The notes beneath the pieces were generated by a model. The model made no database searches. It was not told where the DNA came from and worked only from the letters and a program-made list of their open reading frames with translations. Below are positions 1 through 6,727 of a stretch of DNA of 12,262 nt, piece by piece. Each line of letters opens with the position of its first letter. Positions within the stretch are counted from its first letter, which is position 1. Source of the DNA: Defluviitaleaceae bacterium (GTDB lineage: Bacteria; Bacillota; Clostridia; Lachnospirales; WQUN01); contig WRHA01000353.1 of NCBI GenBank assembly GCA_009783395.1, positions 1-12,262 of the forward strand, written 5' to 3'. The translations under genes were made by a program, and so were the position numbers.

Positions 1-1
1 T

Positions 2-46
2 AACGTACCGCATTGGGTACGCGTCGTCGCCGACGAAAAGCTGTGA
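2..46 (+). CDS. possible C-terminal tail of an upstream gene (partial)
   Basis: The frame starting at base 2 is open from the window edge to a TGA at 44-46 and encodes NVPHWVRVVADEKL, which reads like the end of a real protein. Only 14 residues are visible, so no family can be named. The same frame continues after the stop into the broken gene that follows. The stop could therefore be a nonsense mutation inside one longer pseudogene rather than a true gene end. Confidence 0.25.
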   Translation, partial: NVPHWVRVVADEKL

Positions 47-58
47 AAACGCCATTCT

Positions 59-491
59 GTGCCGGGGCAACGTGAAATTATTGAAGACAGGTTCTTAAGC
101 CAAACATCGGTTTTGGATAACAACCTGTTCAATGTTTTAGGAAATATTACCGCAACCCATTTTCCGGGACAATTTACCGATTTGGATGTTATATGGGAGC
201 TGCGCGATCCTTTAGGTTACATCATGGATTCCGGCGATGTTGCCGTTACGGATACCGACTAATTTGCGGATTCGTTGGTCGATAGTCTACGGCACAACAG
301 GGCCGAGTGTGGAGATATTTTCCGGCACAGCACAAGTTCACGTAAACGGTCATTGGGATATACCGGCACGGTTGCTTCCGGCAAGAGTACCCAGGGGAGC
401 TGTAGTATCCATATTTACAGAAATTATCGATGCAAGCGGCAGGACAGTTCCCGGCAGTCGTGCTATAGACTCGTTTTTCACCCCTATGTAA
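59..491 (+). pseudogene. frameshifted gene of unknown function, beta-rich
   Basis: Two overlapping open segments in different frames look like halves of one protein. The first runs from a GTG at 59 to a TAA at 260-262, with residues such as NVLGNITATHFPG and VIWELRDPLGYIMDSGD. The second is open from after a stop at 213-215 to the TAA at 489-491, with residues such as WSIVYGTTGPSVEIFSG and GAVVSIFTEIIDASG. Joining them needs a +1 shift somewhere between 216 and 262 and gives about 140 residues rich in alternating hydrophobic and polar beta-strand patterns. Neither the GTG at 59 nor the ATG at 237 has a Shine-Dalgarno site, which argues against two separate genes. I do not recognise the family; an immunoglobulin-like or jelly-roll beta sandwich is a guess. 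A strong terminator follows 19 bases after the stop. A sequencing or assembly error could give the same picture. Confidence 0.5.
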
Positions 492-509
492 CCTCAATAA
501 AGCACCACT

Positions 510-555
510 AAAAAAAGCCTGCGATCGGTTTTAAATCGGTCACAGGCTTTTTTTT
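510..555 (+). terminator. strong intrinsic terminator, probably bidirectional
   Basis: An A-run and AAGCCTG on the left pair with CAGGCTT and a T-run on the right. Inside one C/A mismatch the stem continues as GATCGGTT with AATCGGTC (one G-T pair in each direction) around a 3-base loop. The A-run before and T-run after make it able to stop transcription from either side. It closes the broken gene on its left and insulates the c-di-GMP operon on its right. Confidence 0.9.
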
Positions 556-626
556 ATAGGCTAGGAAACTGCATCCGGCTTCGAGACGAACACCCCAATA
601 ACTCGAAGACGTCCACGGTGTCCAAT

Positions 627-646
627 GCACGCTTGGCGTGCTTTTT
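627..646 (+). terminator. compact terminator-like hairpin
   Basis: GCACGC, a TTG loop and GCGTGC form a perfect 6-bp stem, followed at once by five T. The shape is that of a short intrinsic terminator. It lies 72 bases after the stronger terminator and 50 bases before the operon promoter, so it would end a short transcript from 556-626 or act as a backup. I see no convincing gene in 556-626. Function is inferred from shape only. Confidence 0.5.
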
Positions 647-696
647 AATGCTTCGCCCGGAGGTACACACGTTCACATTTGAAAAAATTCCCGCTC

Positions 697-725
697 TTGC
701 CCTAAGCGCGGATTTTGTATAAAAT
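697..725 (+). promoter_or_regulatory. sigma-A-type promoter of the PilZ/HD-GYP/kinase operon
   Basis: The -35 box TTGCCC (697-702) and the -10 box TAAAAT (720-725) are separated by 17 bp. Transcription would start near 732, giving a leader of about 27 bases before the TTG start at 759. That leader is too short to hold a c-di-GMP riboswitch. No operator is recognisable. A Shine-Dalgarno AGGGGAGG at 743-750 follows. Confidence 0.6.
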
Positions 726-758
726 ACCCCTACATGCAATCCAGGGGAGGCGATCGAA

Positions 759-1418
759 TTGTACATCCACCAAGTTCCGCGAGGCACAAAATTTAGCTTC
801 AAATTTGATGAAACCACGACAATCGAGGGCACTTTTGACGGAAACATTGATCATTTGGCCTATAAAGTCTTTTGCCCGGAAATTGCACGAAACGCCGATT
901 ATTATGCCGAAATGGAACCCGAAACAGAGTTTTTTCACAACGGGAGTTTTTGGAACTTCACGTCGCTGCTTATGGGATTAAGCACCAAGCGCGACGCAAT
1001 CCAGGAATCGATTGAGCTTAAGGTAATCACCCCGATTAAGGAAACAAAACAGCGCATCGATTTCCGTATTCAACTCAATATGAAAATAACCCTGCACAAT
1101 TTTATTGACGACCCCAGTATGCTTTATGCGGGCGGATGGGTTTGCGAGGCTCTTACCGACGACATAAGCAAGAGCGGAGTGCGGATTTTTTCCGATTATA
1201 ATCTCACCGAGCCTTTGGGTACGGCATTTACGCTGGAATTTACGCTTAAAGACAATATTTACATGATTCCCGCAATTTTGATCCGAAACCAGCCAAACAC
1301 AACAACCCGCTCGTACCACTACGACCAGGGCTTCAGCTTCGACTTCAAAGACATGCAAGACAGGCAGGAAAAACTGATTTTAGACATCTTGGAGCATAAA
1401 ATTAAGCATAGGTTGTAA
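759..1418 (+). CDS. PilZ domain protein, YcgR-like c-di-GMP receptor
   Basis: This 219-residue soluble protein is a predicted c-di-GMP effector. The C-terminal half carries both halves of the PilZ binding signature: RxxxR (R99-I-D-F-R103) and (D/N)xSxxG (D135-I-S137-K-S-G140). The first ~90 residues form a separate beta-rich N-terminal domain in the place of the YcgR-type flagellar-brake/PilZN domain, although its sequence is diverged. The tail (about 195-219) is a charged helix. The start is TTG at 759, chosen because AGGGGAGG lies 8 bases upstream and no ATG fits. It is the first gene of the operon, 79 bases ahead of the REC/HD-GYP gene, so it most likely reads the c-di-GMP level set by that enzyme. 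The output is not visible in the window; YcgR-like proteins usually act on the flagellar motor or on polysaccharide synthesis. No transmembrane segment or signal peptide is seen. Confidence 0.85.
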   Translation: MYIHQVPRGTKFSFKFDETTTIEGTFDGNIDHLAYKVFCPEIARNADYYAEMEPETEFFHNGSFWNFTSLLMGLSTKRDAIQESIELKVITPIKETKQRIDFRIQLNMKITLHNFIDDPSMLYAGGWVCEALTDDISKSGVRIFSDYNLTEPLGTAFTLEFTLKDNIYMIPAILIRNQPNTTTRSYHYDQGFSFDFKDMQDRQEKLILDILEHKIKHRL

Positions 1419-1447
1419 TTGACCCCCGCCATGAAATATGTTACGTT
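1419..1447 (+). promoter_or_regulatory. weak possible promoter in the PilZ/HD-GYP gap
   Basis: A good -35 box, TTGACC (1419-1424), directly follows the PilZ stop codon. The matching position 17 bp downstream is only TACGTT (1442-1447), a poor -10. The rest of the 79-base gap is AT-rich and ends in a strong Shine-Dalgarno, CGGAGG (1487-1492). An internal promoter is possible but not well supported. Confidence 0.2.
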
Positions 1448-1497
1448 TATAAGACATATTTTTTGCGGTTCGCCTATTTTTTTATTCGGAGGCCGGG

Positions 1498-2544
1498 ATG
1501 AGAAAAACCATTTTTGTTGTCGACGACAACGATACAAACCTTTCAAAAGCCGAAGAATCATTAGAAGATATATATGACGTGATGACGATACCCTCCGGGG
1601 CTCGTCTTTTTGCCATATTGAAAAAAATAAAGCCAAACCTGATTCTTTTGGACATTGCGATGCCCGAAATGGACGGATTTCAGGTGCTTGAAATACTTAA
1701 AGCCGAAAAAGATTACAAAGACATCCCCGTCATCTTTCTAACAGGGCTGAGCGACCCCGACGTCGAATCGCGAGGCTTTGACAGCGGCGTTGTTGACTTT
1801 ATTGCAAAACCGTTTTCCACCCCGGTTTTGCTAAACCGTGTAAAACTGCACATTGACATAAACCAGCTCGTTCGCGAGCAAACAAAAAAGCTCGAAATGA
1901 ACCATCAAAACATGATATCCATTCTGGCAGAGGTCGTTGAAGACCGCGACTCCGGCACAGGCGGTCACATCACGCGCACAACAGAATATGTAAAAGTGCT
2001 TCTGCGAGAGATGCAAGAACAAGGCCTTTACGCCGACGAAATAAATGGCTGGGATTTGGAAATGGTAGGAATAAGCGCGACACTCCATGATGTCGGCAAA
2101 ATCGCCGTTTCCGATACCATTTTAAACAAACCGGGCAAGCTTACCGACGAGGAATTCGACCACATAAAAAATCATGCCTCAAAAGGTGCCGCCATCATCG
2201 ACCGTGTAATAAAGCGCACTGCCGTGGGCGACGACGATGAATTCTTGCTCCATGCCCGCGCATTTGCCGTAGCCCACCACGAACGCTGGGACGGAAGCGG
2301 ATACCCCTACGGGTTAAAGGAGCTTGAAATCCCGATTGAGGGACGCATAATGGCAGTTGCCGATGTTTACGACGCGCTTATCTCCGAGCGGCCGTACAAG
2401 CCCGTGTTCCCCCACGAAAAAGCCGTTGCAATTATAATGAAGGATGCCGGAAGGCATTTCGACCCAAAAATCGCCGAAATTTTCAACGAGATACACGAAA
2501 CCTTCAGAAGCGTGCAGATGACAATTCGTGATATAAAACATTAA
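1498..2544 (+). CDS. response regulator with HD-GYP domain, predicted c-di-GMP phosphodiesterase
   Basis: This 348-residue cytoplasmic protein has the RpfG-like REC + HD-GYP layout. The REC domain (1-120) is complete: acidic pair D9/D10, phosphoacceptor D52 in LLDIAMPEMDG, T82 and K104 in AKPF. The HD-GYP domain (about 135-345) shows E148/D149 ahead of TGGH157, the HD pair H197/D198 followed by K201, H226, HHERWDGSGYP (260-270), and VADVYDAL followed by ERPYKP. All hallmark catalytic and GYP residues are present, so it should hydrolyse c-di-GMP (to pGpG or GMP) when its receiver is phosphorylated. The ATG start is set by CGGAGG 5 bases upstream. It lies 12 bases before the first jelly-roll gene and in the same operon as a hybrid kinase that ends in an HPt domain, its likely phosphodonor. 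Confidence 0.93.
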   Translation: MRKTIFVVDDNDTNLSKAEESLEDIYDVMTIPSGARLFAILKKIKPNLILLDIAMPEMDGFQVLEILKAEKDYKDIPVIFLTGLSDPDVESRGFDSGVVDFIAKPFSTPVLLNRVKLHIDINQLVREQTKKLEMNHQNMISILAEVVEDRDSGTGGHITRTTEYVKVLLREMQEQGLYADEINGWDLEMVGISATLHDVGKIAVSDTILNKPGKLTDEEFDHIKNHASKGAAIIDRVIKRTAVGDDDEFLLHARAFAVAHHERWDGSGYPYGLKELEIPIEGRIMAVADVYDALISERPYKPVFPHEKAVAIIMKDAGRHFDPKIAEIFNEIHETFRSVQMTIRDIKH

Positions 2545-2556
2545 TGAGGTACACAT

Positions 2557-3528
2557 ATGGAGGTTCTGTTTGATCTGCAACAAGAGATTGACACGCTCGA
2601 TTTAAACTCATCGAATTTACTCGTGACGGTGGGAAACCAGCGTCCGACTTTGGCAATCAGCGTTGTTGATGACATAAAAACCATCTTGATAAAAGATCGC
2701 CAAGACCGGATCTCGGGGCTGGGAATCGATCTGAAAGAGCTGCCCAACCTTCGCGCCGGCGACAGAATTACCGTAACCGGTCGCATCCCGAGGGAATCTG
2801 CACCGGGAAGCTGGGGCGTCGCCCTTATCATCGAAGAGTCGGAAACAAGACGCGCCGAGGAATGTCAACTTGCCCAGCAAGCATCGCCGAAAATCTTGTT
2901 CGCGCTAAGCCATCTTTTGGGCAGTGCGGATCTTAACAGCCTTGTCATGGTGCAAACAACTCGCTGGGGTGCGGTCAACCCCGTTATGGACATCTATGTC
3001 GACAGTATTTTAATTTTGCGCGACAGCAACAATGCCTCCATCGAAGAAGACCCGCGCACTCTCGTCTATTCCCTGGATACAGACAAAAATCTCCGGCTTG
3101 GACGCTACGCAGAAAACTCGTTTGGGACGGGTATACTAACTCAGTCCGGCACCCCCGTTGTAACAATTTCTGAGAGCGACGGCGAAAAAAATATTTTTCT
3201 GAGCGAGCGCGGTAAAGAGTGGGACGGCGTGGATGTAAACCTGGCCTCGCTTAATCTTCTCACCGGCAATATGTATCAAATTGTCGCAAAGGGGCAACTG
3301 ACGGGGGACGCACCGAAAGATGCGCGCATAACCTTGATGGGTGTCCCCGGATACTCTTGGCGCGGCAGTACGAGCATGAAAAACAAAAAAGAATTTAAAC
3401 TTGTCCACACGCTTTCATATGCTGAGGTTGAGAAGTGGAAAACTGTTCGGATAACAACAAACGCATGGGGAGCATCCGTACCTTTTTATATTACCGACAT
3501 TGAGGTTAAAAGGTTGGGATTATTATGA
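2557..3528 (+). CDS. cytoplasmic protein with two CBM4/9-like jelly-roll modules (paralogue A)
   Basis: This 323-residue protein has no signal peptide or membrane segment. It contains two related beta-sandwich modules (about 15-155 and 165-320). Each has a G-(I/V)-D-(L/V) strand, L..G..(I/Y), an F.L.H.LS-like segment, a T.RWG or NAWGA turn (W137, W304) and a closing strand (MDIYVDSILI; FYITDIEV) resembling the end of CBM4/9 (PF02018-type) carbohydrate-binding domains. The family call rests on pattern only; the two-module architecture is visible in the sequence. It is paralogous to the gene at 6728 over its full length (shared motifs AGDRITVTGRI, EWDGVD, PGYSWRG, VEKWKTVRITTN). GAGGT lies 6 bases before the ATG. 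The stop overlaps the kinase start by 4 bases (ATGA), so the two are probably translationally coupled. A role as an intracellular ligand-binding partner of the kinase is inference. Confidence 0.75.
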   Translation: MEVLFDLQQEIDTLDLNSSNLLVTVGNQRPTLAISVVDDIKTILIKDRQDRISGLGIDLKELPNLRAGDRITVTGRIPRESAPGSWGVALIIEESETRRAEECQLAQQASPKILFALSHLLGSADLNSLVMVQTTRWGAVNPVMDIYVDSILILRDSNNASIEEDPRTLVYSLDTDKNLRLGRYAENSFGTGILTQSGTPVVTISESDGEKNIFLSERGKEWDGVDVNLASLNLLTGNMYQIVAKGQLTGDAPKDARITLMGVPGYSWRGSTSMKNKKEFKLVHTLSYAEVEKWKTVRITTNAWGASVPFYITDIEVKRLGLL

Positions 3529-6500
3529 GTATCAACGTTATCGATGTTAGTTTTCGGGAATTTTTTAACGCTATTCCGGCACCGTGCATATGCTTTAACG
3601 CCGAGTGCGAACCCTTCGACTGCAACCATGAACTGATGGGTTTGATTGGTGCGCCTTCCCGCGCCGACACTTTGGCATTTTTTAATGACGACGGACTTAA
3701 AAAAAATATCGCAAGCTCGGCGACGGCATTTACATATATGTGTGTAAAATTCGGCAGCACCGAAAAAATTACGCTGACGATGAACACAAAGCGGCTTAAA
3801 GACGGAATTATTATTGCGCACGCAAAAGAGCGTAATCTTGACGAGGTTCGCGGTCATTTGATGCTTAACTCAACCCCTATGGAAATAACCTTTTTTAACA
3901 GCAATCTGGATGTTGTTGACTGCAACATGGAGGCCGTTAAAATGTTCGGCTTTGTTGATAAATCCCATTATCTCGAAAATTTTATGCGGCTTATGCCACC
4001 GATTCAGCCAAACGGACGATCCTCGAAAAAATTAATCCGAGACTATATAAAGGAAGCAATCGACACAGGCTATTCGAAGCATGAATTTATGCGTCAAAAA
4101 ATTGACGGCTCGCTCATGCACACCGAAGCCTCTTTTTTGTGTACAAAACATGAAGACGAAGATGTAATAATTGTCTACTCGCGTGACCTGACGGATATTT
4201 ATGCAGCCGAGGAGCGCGCCCGCGAAGCTCGCGAAATGGCACAGGCGTTTTGGGATAATTCGCCCGTCGGCATGGAAATGTGGGACGAACAGCATCAAAT
4301 CATCGACTGCAATCGCCATGTTTATGAAATGTTCGGCTTCGTCGATAAAAATTCCTTCCTTACTCGTGTGAAGGATGAGTGGGCGGGCGATCACATCCAC
4401 CCGGTTTACCTCCAGCAAGCCCTCGAAGATGGAATGTTTCGATACGAGTGGGACTTTACCCGTACCGACGGAAAAAAATTGCCTTGCGAGATACAGCTTG
4501 TACGCATAGTGCGCAATTCTTTGCCGCAGGTTATGGCATATTTCTTTGATATGACAAGCATTACCAAGGCGATGGAGGCGGCGCGAGAGGCCGACATGCG
4601 AAACCAGATTATGCTTAACCACACGCCGATAGCGTGCTTCCTCGTTCGCGAAAATCTTACCGCCATTGACTGCAATAACAAGGCCGTCGAGCTGTTCGGT
4701 TTTGAAAATAAAGTCGACGCGTATATGCGCTATCGCGACATTTTTCCGCCGGGCAAGTTGCCGAAATCGCTGGACTGGATTGGCATATCCGAGCCGACCC
4801 GCTTCGAATTCGACCACAAGCACTCCTTGACCGATGAAATTATCCCGTGCGAAGTTACGATGAACTACATCGACTACCAGGGGCGTCCGGCTATCGCCTG
4901 CTTTATGAGCGACTTGCGCGAGCGCAACAGAATACTGTCCGAGCTAAAAAGCAAAGAACTCGCCGAAGAGGAATCGCGTGCAAAAAGCCAATTCCTCGCC
5001 CGCATGTCGCACGAAATACGGACGCCGCTTAACTCCATTATGGGTGTGGCGGATATACAGCTTCTCGGAAAAGAGCATCCCGCCGAAACAGAGGAAGCCT
5101 TTTTACAAATCCACTCATCCTCAAAAATTTTGCTTTCGATTATCAATGATATTTTAGACCTCTCAAAGGTCGAAGCCGGCAAAATGAGGATCCAAAACAA
5201 ACCGTATGAAATCGCCAGCATGATTTTTGATACGGTGCAGCTGAATATGATGCACATCGGAAGCAAGCCTATCAACTTCAACCTGATGGTTGACGAGGAT
5301 ATTCCGCAAATACTGATCGGCGACGAGCTTCGCATTAAACAGGTTTTAAACAACCTTCTGTCAAATGCATTTAAATACACCCGCGAGGGCGAGGTCAAAC
5401 TTTCGATTTCGGTGGAGCATGGTGCGGGTGACGATATGTCCCTTTTGGTTGAACTGCAAGACACGGGGCAGGGCATGACAAAAGATCAAATCGATTCGCT
5501 TTTTGAAAGCGAATACGTGCGCTTTAACGAGGAAAAAAACCGCATGATCGAAGGCACCGGCCTCGGCATGAACATCGCAAACAAGATGATTGAAATGATG
5601 AGCGGTGATATTACGGCCGAATCCGAGGTCGGCATAGGTACCACGTTCTTTATACGCTTGCCGCAAAAGTCTGGAAGCCAGCAAACCCTCGGTCCGGACA
5701 TCGTCGAGAATTTGCAAAACTTCCAGCTTTCACAGCGCGCTTTTCACAAGCGGCATCACTTCACATATGAGCATATGCCATATGGCAAGGTGCTTGTTGT
5801 TGATGACGTCGAGAGTAATTTATTCGTTGCCAAAGGGCTTCTTGTTCCCTATGGGCTTACCGTTGACACGGCAACCAGTGGATTTGAGGCACTGCACATG
5901 GTTAAAGAGGGCAAGACCTACGATATTATCTTCATGGATCATATGATGCCGGATTTAGACGGCATTGAAACCGCAAAAATGTTGCGCGACAGAGGTTATA
6001 ACGAACCCATTGTCGCGCTTACCGCAAATACGATTATCGGGCAGGCCGACCTTTTCATGGCCAACGGCTTTGCGGGCTTTATTTCAAAACCCATCGACGT
6101 TACTAAAATGAACGGCTACCTTATGACCTTGATTCGCGACAAACAATCGCCCGAGGTTCTCGCCTCCGCTAAAGCTTCTTCACCAAACCAGGTTGACCTT
6201 TCCGGCGCGCTTGTCGACTCCTTCTTGCGCGACGCAGAACGCTCGATCAGCATTCTTGATGTACTGCTTCACAACGAGAACTGGGGCGACGAAGAATACA
6301 AGCTTTACACGATTAACACGCACGGATTAAAATCCGCGCTCGCAAACGTCGGAAGAACACAGCTCTCCGGCATTGCGGGCAGCCTCGAGCAGGCCGGCCG
6401 AGACAAATCCGCCGAGCTTATTCTCGAACAAACAAAAAAATTCATCGAGGATTTGCGTGACGTTGTGACGGAGCTTTCTCCTAAAGAAGAAACTGAGTTT

Positions 6501-6725
6501 ACGGGCAAGGAGAACACAAAAAAGCTGCACGAAGGCCTGAAAAAAATCCAAGCCGCTTGCGACAAATACGATAAAAAAGTCGTGCGTGCCACGCTTGAAG
6601 GTTTAAACAAATCTAACTGGAGCAAGGAAACAAAGACGTTTTTGGGCGATATTGCTGCGCATCTGTTGCACAGCGATTTTGAAAAGATGGGCGAGGAGAT
6701 CGGGGAATATTTGAAGGGAGGGTAA
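3525..6725 (+). CDS. soluble hybrid histidine kinase: 4 PAS, HisKA, HATPase, REC, HPt
   Basis: This 1066-residue protein has no transmembrane segment. Four PAS-like domains (about 5-108, 112-232, 236-350, 353-470) each carry a D-C-N strand motif (D32, D132, D261, D382) followed by a conserved L/M-F-G-F-like turn; the first is the most diverged. A short coiled linker leads to HisKA, with phospho-acceptor H496 in SHEIRTPLNS. The ATPase has N614 (LLSNAFKYT), D646 in DTGQGM and GTGLGM from 677. The receiver has D760/D761, D805 in FMDHMMPDLDG, T833 and K855. The HPt domain has H933 in NTHGLKSALANVG. A charged helical tail (about 995-1066) follows. All catalytic residues of a His-Asp-His phosphorelay are present, ready to pass phosphate to an external receiver, most simply the REC/HD-GYP protein of the same operon. 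The PAS ligands are unknown. The start overlaps the previous stop (ATGA), and the next gene begins 2 bases after the stop. Confidence 0.95.
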   Translation: MSINVIDVSFREFFNAIPAPCICFNAECEPFDCNHELMGLIGAPSRADTLAFFNDDGLKKNIASSATAFTYMCVKFGSTEKITLTMNTKRLKDGIIIAHAKERNLDEVRGHLMLNSTPMEITFFNSNLDVVDCNMEAVKMFGFVDKSHYLENFMRLMPPIQPNGRSSKKLIRDYIKEAIDTGYSKHEFMRQKIDGSLMHTEASFLCTKHEDEDVIIVYSRDLTDIYAAEERAREAREMAQAFWDNSPVGMEMWDEQHQIIDCNRHVYEMFGFVDKNSFLTRVKDEWAGDHIHPVYLQQALEDGMFRYEWDFTRTDGKKLPCEIQLVRIVRNSLPQVMAYFFDMTSITKAMEAAREADMRNQIMLNHTPIACFLVRENLTAIDCNNKAVELFGFENKVDAYMRYRDIFPPGKLPKSLDWIGISEPTRFEFDHKHSLTDEIIPCEVTMNYIDYQGRPAIACFMSDLRERNRILSELKSKELAEEESRAKSQFLARMSHEIRTPLNSIMGVADIQLLGKEHPAETEEAFLQIHSSSKILLSIINDILDLSKVEAGKMRIQNKPYEIASMIFDTVQLNMMHIGSKPINFNLMVDEDIPQILIGDELRIKQVLNNLLSNAFKYTREGEVKLSISVEHGAGDDMSLLVELQDTGQGMTKDQIDSLFESEYVRFNEEKNRMIEGTGLGMNIANKMIEMMSGDITAESEVGIGTTFFIRLPQKSGSQQTLGPDIVENLQNFQLSQRAFHKRHHFTYEHMPYGKVLVVDDVESNLFVAKGLLVPYGLTVDTATSGFEALHMVKEGKTYDIIFMDHMMPDLDGIETAKMLRDRGYNEPIVALTANTIIGQADLFMANGFAGFISKPIDVTKMNGYLMTLIRDKQSPEVLASAKASSPNQVDLSGALVDSFLRDAERSISILDVLLHNENWGDEEYKLYTINTHGLKSALANVGRTQLSGIAGSLEQAGRDKSAELILEQTKKFIEDLRDVVTELSPKEETEFTGKENTKKLHEGLKKIQAACDKYDKKVVRATLEGLNKSNWSKETKTFLGDIAAHLLHSDFEKMGEEIGEYLKGG

Positions 6726-6727
6726 AT

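Noticed and set aside
216..262. Programmed +1 frameshift joining the two halves of the left-edge gene
   Set aside because: No slippery codon, internal Shine-Dalgarno or stimulatory structure is evident at the switch; a mutation or sequence error is simpler.
726..758. c-di-GMP riboswitch in the leader of the c-di-GMP operon
   Set aside because: The leader from the predicted start site to the TTG is only about 27 bases, and no GEMM-like conserved core is visible there or in 1419-1497.
1431..1497. Small ORF starting ATG AAA TAT between the PilZ and HD-GYP genes
   Set aside because: It has no Shine-Dalgarno and runs out of frame into the response-regulator gene, giving a protein-unlike sequence.
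4032..4823. 263-codon open frame on the minus strand inside the hybrid kinase
   Set aside because: It lies wholly antisense to clearly conserved PAS domains, has no Shine-Dalgarno and no recognisable motifs; it results from codon bias of the real gene.
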